Below are positions 28,310-38,592 of a stretch of 64,000 bases of DNA, in pieces. The DNA comes from Thermosulfurimonas dismutans (lineage in GTDB: Bacteria > Desulfobacterota > Thermodesulfobacteria > Thermodesulfobacteriales > Thermodesulfobacteriaceae): positions 1 to 64,000 of the forward strand of contig DRMH01000012.1 of assembly GCA_011322625.1 (NCBI GenBank). Reading direction: 5' to 3'. Both the position numbers and the translations under genes were made by a program. Each line of letters starts with the position of its first letter. Position 1 is the first letter of the stretch. The notes beneath the pieces are model-generated. The model ran no database searches and was not told the DNA's origin. It saw only the letters and a program-made list of their open reading frames with translations.

Positions 28310-29568
28310 TCAAGGCCGTAAGGGGTTTCAAGGATCTGCTTCCGGAGGAGGCCGGGGTCTTCAGGTGGCTTGAGGAACAGGCCCGGGAGATCCTGCGGCG
28401 TTACGGATTTTCCGAGATCCGGCTTCCCATCCTGGAGCGCACGGAGCTTTTTGCGCGGAGCATAGGCGAGTCCACGGATATCGTGGAGAAGGAGATGTAC
28501 ACCTTTCAGGATCGCAGCGGGGACAGCCTCACCCTTCGTCCGGAGGCCACCGCCGGGGTGGTTCGGGCCTTTATCGAGCACGGGTTATATAATCGTCCCA
28601 AGCCTTTAAAGCTCTTTACCATCGGGCCCATGTTTCGCCATGAAAGGCCACAGAAGGGGCGTTTGCGCCAGTTCCATCAGATAGACGTGGAGGTCTTCGG
28701 GGCGGCCTCGGCCGGGATGGATGCGGAGTTGGTGGCTCTGGCCCTGGGGATCCTCAGGGCCGGTGGGGCGAGGGACCTGCGTCTGGAGATCAATTCCCTG
28801 GGGTGTCCGGGGTGCCGTGGCCCTTATCGGGAGGCCCTGCGCGAGTTTCTCTTTTCGCGTCGGGAACGCCTCTGCGAGGATTGTCGAAGACGGGCGGAGC
28901 GCAACCCCCTCCGGGCCCTGGATTGTAAGCGAGAGGGGTGCCAGAGGGAATACCAGGAGGCTCCGATGCTCTCCGCTTTTCTCTGCGAGGATTGCCGGCG
29001 GCATTACCAGCATTTTAAAACCTATCTCCAGGAGGGGGGGATCCTCTTTATCGAAAATCCCCGGCTGGTACGGGGGCTTGATTATTACACCCGTACCATC
29101 TTTGAGATCAAGGCCCCGGGGCTCGGGGCCCAGGACACGGTGGCTGCCGGCGGGCGTTACGATGGGCTGGTTTCCGCTCTGGGGGGGCCGGAGACCCCGG
29201 CGGTGGGTTTTGCCATCGGGATGGAACGCTGGTGGCTCGTGAGTCGGGGGTCTCAAAGAGAGGTAGCGGCCCCGGATCTGTTTATTGCCCCGCTGGGGGA
29301 AGAGGCCCGGCGCTGGGCCTTCCGTCTGGCCGCACTTTTGCGGGATAGAGGGCTTAAGGTGGAATCCGATTACGAGGGACGCAGTCTCAAGGCCCTCCTG
29401 CGTCAGGCCGACCGTCTCTCCGCAAGGTGGGCCCTTATTCTGGGAGAACAGGAACTGCAGGAGCAGCGCGCCCTGCTCAGGGACCTGGCCTCCGGCACCC
29501 AGCTTTCCCTCCCCTTTCGGGATCTGGAGGACCTGCTCAACCGCGTCCTGATCGAGATCCTTTTCTGA
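28306..29568 (+). CDS. hisS: Histidyl-tRNA synthetase
   Basis: VRGFKDLLPEEAGVF; RPEATAGVVRAFIEHGL; GLDYYTRTIFE; AAGGRYDGLV. Confidence 0.96.
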   Translation: MIKAVRGFKDLLPEEAGVFRWLEEQAREILRRYGFSEIRLPILERTELFARSIGESTDIVEKEMYTFQDRSGDSLTLRPEATAGVVRAFIEHGLYNRPKPLKLFTIGPMFRHERPQKGRLRQFHQIDVEVFGAASAGMDAELVALALGILRAGGARDLRLEINSLGCPGCRGPYREALREFLFSRRERLCEDCRRRAERNPLRALDCKREGCQREYQEAPMLSAFLCEDCRRHYQHFKTYLQEGGILFIENPRLVRGLDYYTRTIFEIKAPGLGAQDTVAAGGRYDGLVSALGGPETPAVGFAIGMERWWLVSRGSQREVAAPDLFIAPLGEEARRWAFRLAALLRDRGLKVESDYEGRSLKALLRQADRLSARWALILGEQELQEQRALLRDLASGTQLSLPFRDLEDLLNRVLIEILF

Positions 29569-30281
29569 TGCCGGAAGCCCTTATCCTTTTTGTCGCCGCC
29601 TTCGTGCACGGTCTGGCCGGATTCGCTTTCGCCCTGCTGGCGGTGCCTTTTCTTTCCTTCTTTCAGCCCCTGGTCCTGGTGGTTCCCCTGGTGGCCCTTT
29701 TCGGGTTTACCCTCAATGCCGTCATGCTCTGGTGGATGCGGCGGGATTTCCGGATCCGTCCGGTGGCGGGTTTACTTCTGGGAGCCCTTCCGGGGGTCTT
29801 TCTGGGGGCCAAAGCCCTGGGATTTTTCCCGGAACGTATTCCCCGTCTGATCCTGGCGGTAACCGTTTCCGGCTACGCCCTATGGGAGATCCTTCATCCC
29901 GGCTCCACCCGGGGACGAATTTCCCCCTCCTGGGGACCGGTCTTCGGACTGGCCGCGGGGTTCCTGGGAGGTCTCCTCAATACACCGGGGCCTCCGGTGG
30001 TTATTTACGTTAGCCTTCTGGAAATGCAGAAAGACGCCCTGAAGAGCGCCCTGCAGGGGACCTTTCTCATTCTGGTGGGAGGCGTGATTCTGGCCCACGG
30101 TCTTTACGGAAATCTTACCCCTGCGGTCTGGCACCTCTACGGACGCTATCTGCCCGCGGTGCTGGCCGGGATGATCCTGGGGCAGATCCTTTATTTTCGG
30201 CTGGGAGAACGTTCTTACCGCCGTTTAGTCCATTTTTTGCTTTTCCTTTCTGCCTGTGCATCTCTTATCAGGTCTTTTTGA
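29568..30281 (+). CDS. TSUP family membrane transporter
   Basis: VHGLAGFAFALLAVPFLSFFQPLVLVVPLVAL; GFLGGLLNTPGPPVVIY; start trimmed to ATG 29568. Confidence 0.87.
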   Translation: MPEALILFVAAFVHGLAGFAFALLAVPFLSFFQPLVLVVPLVALFGFTLNAVMLWWMRRDFRIRPVAGLLLGALPGVFLGAKALGFFPERIPRLILAVTVSGYALWEILHPGSTRGRISPSWGPVFGLAAGFLGGLLNTPGPPVVIYVSLLEMQKDALKSALQGTFLILVGGVILAHGLYGNLTPAVWHLYGRYLPAVLAGMILGQILYFRLGERSYRRLVHFLLFLSACASLIRSF

Positions 30282-30343
30282 GCGCTCTTGCCGAGAGCGG
30301 GCAATCGGGATAGATTGGGTTAAAAGTCGCCAGGGGAGAGGGA

Positions 30344-30940
30344 TTGAAGGTCAAACACTGGATGGTGAAAGAGGTGGTAACGGTTTCCCCGGAGGCCACC
30401 CTGGAGGAAGCTATTCAGCTCATGAAGCGCCACGCTATAAGGCATCTTCCGGTCACCCGGGGAGAGAGGCTTCTGGGGCTGGTTACCGAGAGCAGCATCC
30501 GTCAGTATGCTCGTCCGGAGGAGTTGAGCCGGATGGTGCGGGAGGTGATGATCCTCAATCCCATCACCGTTTCTCCGGAAGCCACGGTGGACGAGGCGGC
30601 CCGGTTGATCTATCGCTACAAGATCGGCGGGCTTCCGGTGGTGGAGAACCATCGGCTGGTGGGGATCATCACCATTACCGATCTGCTGGAGGCCTTTATC
30701 GAGTTGATGGGGTTGTTGCGATCCAGCTCCAGGCTGGACGTTATTCCCCGGGAGCCGGAGGGGCTGGATGAGGTCATGGATATTATCCGGCAGTACGGAG
30801 GTCGGGTCATCTCCATCGGTATGGATGTAAGCCCCGGAGGGGAGAAGATCTATTACATCCGTCTGGAGAAGTTACCGGTGGAGCCCCTGGCCTCGGCGCT
30901 GGAGGTCTCGGGGCATCGAGTAATCTCCATAGTGGATTAG
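30344..30940 (+). CDS. CBS-CBS-ACT-like domain protein
   Basis: MVKEVVTVSPEATLEEAIQLMKRHAIRHLPV and MILNPITVSPEATVDEAARLIYRYKIGGLPVV; ACT-like C-terminus. Confidence 0.87.
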   Translation: MKVKHWMVKEVVTVSPEATLEEAIQLMKRHAIRHLPVTRGERLLGLVTESSIRQYARPEELSRMVREVMILNPITVSPEATVDEAARLIYRYKIGGLPVVENHRLVGIITITDLLEAFIELMGLLRSSSRLDVIPREPEGLDEVMDIIRQYGGRVISIGMDVSPGGEKIYYIRLEKLPVEPLASALEVSGHRVISIVD

Positions 30941-30949
30941 GAGGGGGAG

Positions 30950-32149
30950 ATGGGAGAGTTTAAGGTCCAGAAGAGCATTGAGGAGATCAACGAGAGGATT
31001 CGCCGGGGTGAGGCGGTGGTGGTTACCGCCGAGGAGATGGTTCGGATAGTGAAGGAGGTCGGCCCGGTGGAGGCAGCGCGGGAGGTGGACGTGGTCACCA
31101 CCGGGACCTTCTCTCCCATGTGTTCCTCCGGGGCCTTTATCAATTTCGGGCACCCTGTTCCCACCATTAAGGCCTATCGGGTCTGGTTGAACGGAGTTCC
31201 GGCCTATGCGGGGCTGGCGGCGGTGGATATCTATATCGGGGCCACCGAGCCGGTGGAGGACGACCCCCTGAACAAGGTCTTTCCCGGGGAGTTTCGTTAC
31301 GGCGGGGGGCACGTGATCCACGATCTGGTGGCCGGAAAGAAGGTGCATCTGCGGGCCATCGCTTACGGTACCCATTGTTATCCCCGTAAGGAATACGAGA
31401 CCGAGATCACCCTTAAGGATCTGCCGTATGCGGTGCTCTGCAACCCCCGAAATGCCTATCAGAACTACAACTGTGCGATCAACCTTTCGGAGAGGACCCT
31501 TTACACCTATATGGGGATTCTGAGACCGCATGCCGGAAACGCCAATTATGCCACCGCCGGACAGCTCTCCCCCCTTCTCAAGGATCCCTATCTCAAGACC
31601 ATCGGGATAGGCACGCGCATCTTTCTGGGCGGAGCCAAGGGGTATGTAATCTACGCCGGCACCCAGCACAACATGAACGTAAAACGTACGGACAAGGGGG
31701 TGCCCTTTACCCCGGCGGCCACCCTCATGGTCCTGGGGAACCTCAAGGAAATGGATCCCCGCTGGATAGTGGGGACCAGTCATCTGGGCTACGGTTGCTC
31801 CATGGCCGTGGGGCTGGGCATCCCCATTCCCATCCTGAACGAGGAGGTGGCCCGTTACGCGGGGCTTTCCGACGAGGAGATCTTTACGCAGATAGTGGAT
31901 TACGCCTACGATTATCCCAACGGGATCAAGCGCAACTACGGGGTGGTAAGTTACGCGGAGCTTAAGAGCGGAAAGATTAAGGTCCTGGACAAGGAAGTGC
32001 CCACGGTGCCGCTTTCAAGCTATGTGCGGGCCCGGGAGATAGCGGAGATCCTCAAGGGGTGGATCAAGCGCGGCGAGATGCTCCTTACCGAGCCGGTGGC
32101 GCCTATCCCCGGAGCGGAGCTTTTTCCCTTCCGACCCAGGAAACAGTGA
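30950..32149 (+). CDS. Homocysteine biosynthesis protein family (DUF39/HcyBio)
   Basis: VVTTGTFSPMCSSGAFINFGHPVPTIK with conserved Cys; YAGTQHN. Confidence 0.88.
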   Translation: MGEFKVQKSIEEINERIRRGEAVVVTAEEMVRIVKEVGPVEAAREVDVVTTGTFSPMCSSGAFINFGHPVPTIKAYRVWLNGVPAYAGLAAVDIYIGATEPVEDDPLNKVFPGEFRYGGGHVIHDLVAGKKVHLRAIAYGTHCYPRKEYETEITLKDLPYAVLCNPRNAYQNYNCAINLSERTLYTYMGILRPHAGNANYATAGQLSPLLKDPYLKTIGIGTRIFLGGAKGYVIYAGTQHNMNVKRTDKGVPFTPAATLMVLGNLKEMDPRWIVGTSHLGYGCSMAVGLGIPIPILNEEVARYAGLSDEEIFTQIVDYAYDYPNGIKRNYGVVSYAELKSGKIKVLDKEVPTVPLSSYVRAREIAEILKGWIKRGEMLLTEPVAPIPGAELFPFRPRKQ

Positions 32150-32904
32150 TCCCGGAGGCCCTGGAGAGGATCCTGCGTTCCTTTCCGGCGGTGGCGGTGG
32201 CCCTTTCCGGCGGGGTGGACAGTGCGGTGCTGGCGGCGGCGGCGGTGCGCATCCTGGGGCCGGAAAGGGTGAGAACCCTCACCGCGGTAGGGCCCATCTT
32301 TCCCTTCGAAGAAGGGCAATGGGCCCGCCGAACAGCCGATCTCCTGGGGACGGATCACCGGGAGGTTTTCTTTGATCCTCTGGATCTTCCGGCCTTTCTT
32401 GAGAATCCTCCGGACCGATGCTATTACTGCAAACGCGAGCTTCTGGTCCGTTTTCAGGAGGAAGCCGGGGGGAGGGTCCTCTGCGACGGGACCCAGGCCG
32501 ATGACCTGCGAAGCGATCGTCCGGGGCTCAGGGCTCTGCGGGAACTCGGGGTAAGGAGTCCTCTGGCTGAAGCGGGTCTTTCCAAGGAGGAGGTTCGGGC
32601 CCTGGCCCGAAATCTGGGGCTCCCTCAGGCCCGCAAACCCCCTTCACCGTGCCTGGCCACCCGTTTCCCCCCCGGGGAACCGGTGAGGCGGGAGGCCCTG
32701 GTGAGGGTGGCCCGGGCCGAGGAGACCCTGAGGAAGAGGCTGGGCCTTGAGGTCCTTCGGGTGCGGTTTGTGCGCGGGGAGGCCCGCCTGGAGGTACCCC
32801 CCTCCGAGATGGAAAGGGTCTTCGCCCGACGTCGGGAAATTTCCCGGTGTCTTCTGGATTTGGGATTTAAACGCGTAAGTCTGGACCTTATCGGTTATTT
32901 TTAG
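32146..32904 (+). CDS. larE: ATP-dependent sacrificial sulfur transferase LarE-like
   Basis: VALSGGVDSAVLAAAAV PP-loop; DRCYYCKREL; ARKPPSPCLATRFPPGEPV. Confidence 0.85.
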   Translation: MIPEALERILRSFPAVAVALSGGVDSAVLAAAAVRILGPERVRTLTAVGPIFPFEEGQWARRTADLLGTDHREVFFDPLDLPAFLENPPDRCYYCKRELLVRFQEEAGGRVLCDGTQADDLRSDRPGLRALRELGVRSPLAEAGLSKEEVRALARNLGLPQARKPPSPCLATRFPPGEPVRREALVRVARAEETLRKRLGLEVLRVRFVRGEARLEVPPSEMERVFARRREISRCLLDLGFKRVSLDLIGYF

Positions 32905-32944
32905 TAGAATTTTTACGCGGAAATAAATCGAGGAGTCAGCCGGA

Positions 32945-34267
32945 ATGAGTATTCTGGTGGAAAGGGATCTGATGGAAATTCGTAACCATCTCCTAGAGAT
33001 GTGTCATCTGGTGGTGGAGATGGTACGTTCGGCGGTGGTGGCCTTTGAGCGACGGGATCCGGAGCTGGCCCGCCGGGTGATCGAACAGGACACCCGGATC
33101 GATGAGCTGGATTTGAAGATCGACCAGATCTGTCTGGAGACCATCGCCCTCAAGCATCCGGTGGCCAGCGACCTGCGGTTTGTGGTTTCCACCCTGGACA
33201 TGATCCGGGATCTGGAGCGTCTGGGGGATCAGGCGGTCAACATTGCCGAAAGGGTGCCCCGGTTGCTTTCCCTGCCCCAGGTGTTCACCTGCCCGGTGGA
33301 CCTTTCGGAGATGGCGCGCAAGGCCCTGCGTATGCTGGAGGAGGTCATCAACGCCTTCGTGGCCCGCGACGCCCAGAAGGCCCGGGAGATCAAGAGCTGG
33401 GATGACGAGGTGGATCGGTACAAGAAGATAGTGATCGAACGCATGGTGGAATGCATGGAGAGGAAACCGGAGGTGGTCCGGGCCGGGGTGGAGTATATCA
33501 TTGTGGCCCAGAATCTGGAACGGGTGGCGGATCTGGCCACCAATATGGCCGAGGAGATCATCTATATCGTGGAAGGCAAACTGGTCAAACACGAGGAGGT
33601 GATTCCGGAATTCAAACCCGCGGAGCGTCCCGATCTCTTCGAGCTTCTGGAAAGACATGCCCGTCTGGTGATAGAATGCACCGAACGTCTTCCCCTGGCG
33701 CTGGAGGCTTATTTTCAGCAGAACACCGGGCGGTTGCAGGAGATCTCCGAGGATATCATCGCCATCGAACGCGAGGCCGATCGCCTCAAGCAGAACATCC
33801 GGGGACATCTTCCCTACGGACTTATTACCCCGGTGGATAAGTTCGAGCTTTTCCTGTTTCTCAAGGAGCAGGATGCGGTAGCGGATGCCGCCGAGGATAT
33901 CCTCAAATGGTTAACCTTCAAACAGGTGAGGGTTCCGGAAGAGCTGGCCCGGGAGATCCTCCGGCTGCTCGAGGAGAACGTAAAGACCGCGGAGTATCTG
34001 GTTCCCCTGGTGGAAAAGGCCAAGGTCTATATAGAGCGCGGGGATGACATCTCCCGTCAGGATGCCAAGGAAATCGTCCGCAATATCCGGCAGCGGGAGC
34101 ATGAAAACGATCTCCTGGCTACGGAGATCAAGCGCAAGATCTTCGCCCTTGATGAGGACTTCTTTAAGGTTTATTTTCTATTGAAGCTTCTGGAATACAT
34201 CTGTGAGATTTCCGGGCGGACGGAGAATGCGGCGGATCTGATGCGAGCCATGATCGCCAAAGCCTAG
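32945..34267 (+). CDS. PhoU-DUF47 fusion protein
   Basis: N-terminal PhoU repeats (DLERLGDQAVNIAER; NLERVADLATNMAEE), C-terminal DUF47/TIGR00153-like helices. Confidence 0.85.
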   Translation: MSILVERDLMEIRNHLLEMCHLVVEMVRSAVVAFERRDPELARRVIEQDTRIDELDLKIDQICLETIALKHPVASDLRFVVSTLDMIRDLERLGDQAVNIAERVPRLLSLPQVFTCPVDLSEMARKALRMLEEVINAFVARDAQKAREIKSWDDEVDRYKKIVIERMVECMERKPEVVRAGVEYIIVAQNLERVADLATNMAEEIIYIVEGKLVKHEEVIPEFKPAERPDLFELLERHARLVIECTERLPLALEAYFQQNTGRLQEISEDIIAIEREADRLKQNIRGHLPYGLITPVDKFELFLFLKEQDAVADAAEDILKWLTFKQVRVPEELAREILRLLEENVKTAEYLVPLVEKAKVYIERGDDISRQDAKEIVRNIRQREHENDLLATEIKRKIFALDEDFFKVYFLLKLLEYICEISGRTENAADLMRAMIAKA

Positions 34268-34277
34268 GGAGGACGGG

Positions 34278-35469
34278 ATGATAAAGGCAACCCTTCAGCC
34301 TGCGGAGATCAAAAACGAACTTCTTCGGGCCGAGGACAAGCTTTCCGAGTTAAGGAGGTGTCTTTGACCCGGCTTCCCTGAGGAAACGTCTTTCCGAACT
34401 GGAAAAGGAGATTCTCCGTCCGGATTTCTGGGATTCTCCCTCGTCCCGAGAGATATTGAAGGAACGTTCCCGGTTGCAGGAGATCCTGTCCCGCTGGGAG
34501 GATCTAACCCGGGAGGTGGAGGATTTACGCGTTCTTTTTGAACTGGCGCTGGAGGAGGGCGACGAGGAGACCCTTCTGGAGGTCCAGAGGGGGCTGGCCA
34601 AGTTGCGGCGGGACCTGGAGGAGGAGGAATTGCGGATCCTTCTCTCCGGGGAGCATGATCACTCCAATGCCATTGTAACCATTCATGCCGGGGCCGGGGG
34701 TACCGAGGCCCAGGACTGGGTGGAGATGCTTTTGCGGATGTACACGCGCTGGGCGGAGAAGAAAGGCTACCGGATCCGGGTGGTGGATCTCCTCCCCGGG
34801 GAGGAAGCTGGGCTCAAGTATGTGACCTTCATGGTGGAGGGGCCCTATGCTTACGGGTACCTTAAGGCCGAAAAGGGGGTCCATCGATTGGTGCGCATTT
34901 CCCCTTTCGACGCCAGCGGTCGCCGGCATACCTCCTTTGCCTCGGTTACGGTGATCCCGGAGATAGAGGAAAACATCGAGGTGGAGATCCGTCCGGAGGA
35001 CCTGCGCATTGAGACCATGCGGGCCTCGGGCCATGGGGGTCAACACGTAAACAAGACCGAAACCGCGGTGCGTATCACCCATCTTCCCACCGGGATTGTG
35101 GTCACCTGTCAGAACGAACGCAGCCAGCATCTGAACAAGGCTACGGCCCTGAAGATCCTCAAGGCCCGGCTTTACGAGCTGGAACGGCGTAAACTGGAGG
35201 AGAAGAAGGCCCAGTTAGCCGGGGAGAAGAAGGAAATCGCCTGGGGAAGCCAGATTCGTTCCTATATCCTTCAGCCCTACCGTCTGGTGAAGGACCACCG
35301 CACCGGTTACGAGACCGGCAATGTGGAGGCGGTACTGGATGGCGAGATAGATCCCTTTATTCGCACCTATCTTCTGACTCAGGCGGGCAAGGGTGGGGAG
35401 ATGCCGGGATGGTCCGGTCCCGGCCCCCGGACGGAGAAGAAGGCGGAGGAGGTGCGTCTTGGCCCGTAA
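34278..35469 (+). CDS. prfB: Peptide chain release factor 2, programmed +1 frameshift at CTT TGA C (34362-34368)
   Basis: ORF1 [31 protein letters not shown]-like AAGGAGG before CTTTGAC; frame 2 carries [25 protein letters not shown] (GGQ). Confidence 0.96.
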
Positions 35470-36592
35470 AAAGGGGGAAAGAGCCCTGGTTATGCTGGAG
35501 GACGGGACCCATTTCTGGGGCTGGTCTTTTACCGGTCCCGGTGAGGCCTTCGGGGAGATGGTCTTTAACACCGCCATGACCGGTTATCAGGAGATCCTTA
35601 CCGATCCCTCCTACAAGGGACAGATCGTGGCCATGACCTATCCCCTGATCGGGAATTATGGGGTGAATTCCGAGGATTCGGAGAGTCGGGGGATTCATGT
35701 GGAGGCCTTTGTGGTGCGGGAGTATCAGCCGCACTACAGTAACTGGCGAGCGGAAAAATCGCTGGCGGAGTGGCTTTCGGAAAACGGGGTGCTCGCCGTG
35801 GAGGGGATCGATACCCGGGCCCTTACCCGACACGTGCGCCTCTTCGGGGCCATGAAGGCCGGGATCACCACCGAGGACCTGGATCCCAAGAGGTTCCTGG
35901 AGCGGGTGAAGGAGAGTCCGGGGCTGGTGGGGCGGGACCTGGTGAAGGAGGTAACCTCCCCGCAACCCTACCGATGGCGGAAAGGGGCCATGGAGGAAGG
36001 AGTGGTTTCCTTTTCCGGAGAGGGGCGGATAAAGATCGCTGTACTGGATTGTGGGTTGAAGCTCAATCAGCTTCGGCTTTTTGAGGAAAGGGGTTGTGAG
36101 TGTGTGGTCTTTCCGGCCCATACCCCGGCCGAGGAGATTCTGGCTGCCGGGCCGGATGGGATCTTTCTTTCCAACGGTCCGGGGGACCCGGCGGCCGTAC
36201 CCTATGTGGTGGAAACGGTCAGGAATCTTCTGGGCAAGAGGCCCCTATTCGGTATCTGTCTGGGGCATCAGATGCTGGGGCAGGCCCTGGGGGCCTCCAC
36301 CTATAAACTCAAATTCGGGCACCGGGGGGCCAACCATCCGGTAAAGGACCTCACCACCGGACGCATCGAGATTACCTCCCAGAACCATGGTTTCTGCGTT
36401 CGGGCCGAGGAACTTCCTCCGGAGGTGGAGGTGACCCATATCAACCTGAACGATAATACCCTGGAGGGTATAAGACACCGGGAAATTCCGGCCTTTTCAG
36501 TGCAATATCATCCGGAAAATGCACCGGGTCCGCACGATGCGGTGTATCTTTTCGATCGTTTCGTGGAGATGATTCGGGCCTATCTGGGATAG
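35459..36592 (+). CDS. carA: Carbamoyl-phosphate synthase small subunit (TTG start, overlaps prfB)
   Basis: [56 protein letters not shown] 6 nt before TTG. Confidence 0.95.
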   Translation: MARKKGERALVMLEDGTHFWGWSFTGPGEAFGEMVFNTAMTGYQEILTDPSYKGQIVAMTYPLIGNYGVNSEDSESRGIHVEAFVVREYQPHYSNWRAEKSLAEWLSENGVLAVEGIDTRALTRHVRLFGAMKAGITTEDLDPKRFLERVKESPGLVGRDLVKEVTSPQPYRWRKGAMEEGVVSFSGEGRIKIAVLDCGLKLNQLRLFEERGCECVVFPAHTPAEEILAAGPDGIFLSNGPGDPAAVPYVVETVRNLLGKRPLFGICLGHQMLGQALGASTYKLKFGHRGANHPVKDLTTGRIEITSQNHGFCVRAEELPPEVEVTHINLNDNTLEGIRHREIPAFSVQYHPENAPGPHDAVYLFDRFVEMIRAYLG

Positions 36593-37540
36593 ATGAAGAT
36601 TTATTATCCGCGGGATTTTCCCCTGCATTTAAAGAATCCGGTAGCCACCCTGGGTAATTTCGACGGGGTTCATGTGGGGCACCAGGCCCTCATTCGGGAG
36701 ACGCTGGCCTGGGCCGATAGCCTGGGGGGAGAGCCTCTGGTGATAACCTTTGAGCCCCATCCGCGTAAGGTTCTCCAGCCGGCGGTCCCCCTTCGCCTTC
36801 TTACCCCCTTCGAGGAAAAGCTGGAATTTTTCGAGGAACTGGGGCTTTCCTCGGTGCTGATCATCCCCTTCGATCGGGAGGTGGCCGATCTTCCGGCCGA
36901 GGAGTTTGTAGAGGAATATCTGGTTTATGGCTTGAGATTAAGTGGTCTGGTGGTGGGGTTCAATTATCGGTTCGGGCGGGGGCGTAGCGGCGATTCCGAT
37001 CTTCTGCGTCAGATGGGAGAGAGATACGGATTTCAGGTCCGGGTGATCCCTCCCCAGGTCCTGGATGGTCAGACGGTATCCAGCTCGCTCATAAGGGATT
37101 TCCTGCTTGAGGGCAAGGTCCGGCGGGGAGGAATATTTCTGGGGCGCCCCTATACCTTGCGGGGAAGGGTGATCCGGGGGGAGGCCCGGGGACATAGGCT
37201 GGGGTTTCCCACCGCCAATCTGGAGATCCCTTCCGAAAAACTCCTTCCGGCCCGGGGGGTCTATGCGGTAAAGGTGTTTTTCCGGGGGGAAGGAAAACCC
37301 GGGTTATTCCCCGGGGGCTGGCCCGGGGTGATGAACATAGGAGAAAAACCCACCTTCGGCCGCCACGCTCTGAGCGTGGAGGTGCATATCTTCGATTTCG
37401 AAGGAGACCTCTACGGCCAGCTCCTGGAAGTGGAGGTACTTACTTTCCTGCGGCCGGAGAAGAAGTTTCCTTCCCCGACCGCCCTGATCCAACAGATAGC
37501 CAAAGATTGTATGCAGGCCAGAAAATTGCTTGAAGCCTAG
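36593..37540 (+). CDS. ribF: Bifunctional riboflavin kinase/FAD synthetase
   Basis: ATLGNFDGVHVGHQALI; SSSLIRDFLLEGKV; GHRLGFPTANLEIP. Confidence 0.95.
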   Translation: MKIYYPRDFPLHLKNPVATLGNFDGVHVGHQALIRETLAWADSLGGEPLVITFEPHPRKVLQPAVPLRLLTPFEEKLEFFEELGLSSVLIIPFDREVADLPAEEFVEEYLVYGLRLSGLVVGFNYRFGRGRSGDSDLLRQMGERYGFQVRVIPPQVLDGQTVSSSLIRDFLLEGKVRRGGIFLGRPYTLRGRVIRGEARGHRLGFPTANLEIPSEKLLPARGVYAVKVFFRGEGKPGLFPGGWPGVMNIGEKPTFGRHALSVEVHIFDFEGDLYGQLLEVEVLTFLRPEKKFPSPTALIQQIAKDCMQARKLLEA

Positions 37541-37773
37541 CCCTTTTTGCCCTTCTTGAGTTCCTCCACGAACTCATCAATAGGGTTTTTGCGTTTACCG
37601 GCTTTCTTAGGAATATTTACCCCGCGCTTGCGCAATTCACTTACCACTTTGGTAACCTGAAAGCGGCTTATGCCTAGCTTTTCGGCGATCTCCTGGGAGG
37701 TCATTTTATGATAATTTTCATAAATGAAACGGACATCCTCTTTAGTGATCATTCTGCTTCTTTTGCGTGCCAT
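37537..37773 (-). CDS. Small HTH DNA-binding protein
   Basis: MTSQEIAEKLGISRFQVTKVVSELRKRGVNIP, basic tail. Confidence 0.78.
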   Translation of the reverse strand: MARKRSRMITKEDVRFIYENYHKMTSQEIAEKLGISRFQVTKVVSELRKRGVNIPKKAGKRKNPIDEFVEELKKGKKG

Positions 37774-37839
37774 GCTCTACCCCTCCTTTTCTGGATGTGA
37801 TACTTTAACCTTAATAGATTGATTTTGTTTGTCAAGAGT

Positions 37840-38592
37840 TTAATAGGAGATTTTGATGCTTTCTAAGCGAGTGAGAATTTCAGAATGGGTTAAATCATGA
37901 TGTAGAGGCGTAATGCTTATATAGCCTTGTTTCAAAGCTACTACATCGGTTTCCGGGTCTTCCTCCATGAATTCCTCTCCGCATTGCCAGTAATAAACAT
38001 TCCCGTGAGGATCCAGACGTTTTTCAAAACGCTCTCTTAGTCTATTGGTGCCCTGGCGGGTGAATTTGATGCCTTTTATCTGTTGCGGAGGGAGATGGGG
38101 GATATTGACGTTCAAGCAGAAAGGAAAGGGAAGAGACCAGTGGAAGACTTGATCCACTAATACAGAAACGAAGTAGGCGGCAAAACAGTAACTCTCCTGG
38201 CGATAGGCATCCAGGGACACGGCCAGGGCCGGCATACCCAGGATCGTGGCCTCGGTGGCTGCGGAGACCGTACCGGAATAAAGCACGTTGATCCCTACGT
38301 TGGCTCCCCGGTTGATCCCGGAGATGACCATATCCACCGGGCCCACCAGTTCATAGAAAGCGAGTTTTACGCAGTCGGCAGGGGTGCCGTTTACCGCGTA
38401 GCCCCGAAACTCGCGGCCCCGGCGGACCATTCTTACCCGCAGGGGAACGGAAAGGGTGATGGCATGGCCCACGGCACTGCGCTCGGCCTCCGGGGCCACC
38501 ACAATGACCTCATGATCCAGGGAAAGACACCGATAGAGCGCACACAGCCCCTCGGCGTAGATGCCGTCATCGTTGGTGAGAAGTATCCTCAC
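37840..38592 (-). CDS. surE: 5'/3'-nucleotidase SurE
   Basis: MRILLTNDDGIYAEGLCAL; VVAPEAERSAVGHAITL; SGINRGANVGINVLYSGTVSAATEA. Confidence 0.96.
   Translation of the reverse strand: MRILLTNDDGIYAEGLCALYRCLSLDHEVIVVAPEAERSAVGHAITLSVPLRVRMVRRGREFRGYAVNGTPADCVKLAFYELVGPVDMVISGINRGANVGINVLYSGTVSAATEATILGMPALAVSLDAYRQESYCFAAYFVSVLVDQVFHWSLPFPFCLNVNIPHLPPQQIKGIKFTRQGTNRLRERFEKRLDPHGNVYYWQCGEEFMEEDPETDVVALKQGYISITPLHHDLTHSEILTRLESIKISY

Noticed and set aside
30282-30299. Hairpin GCGCTCTTGCCGAGAGCG after the TSUP stop as terminator
   Set aside because: Good stem but no T-run on either strand; not called.
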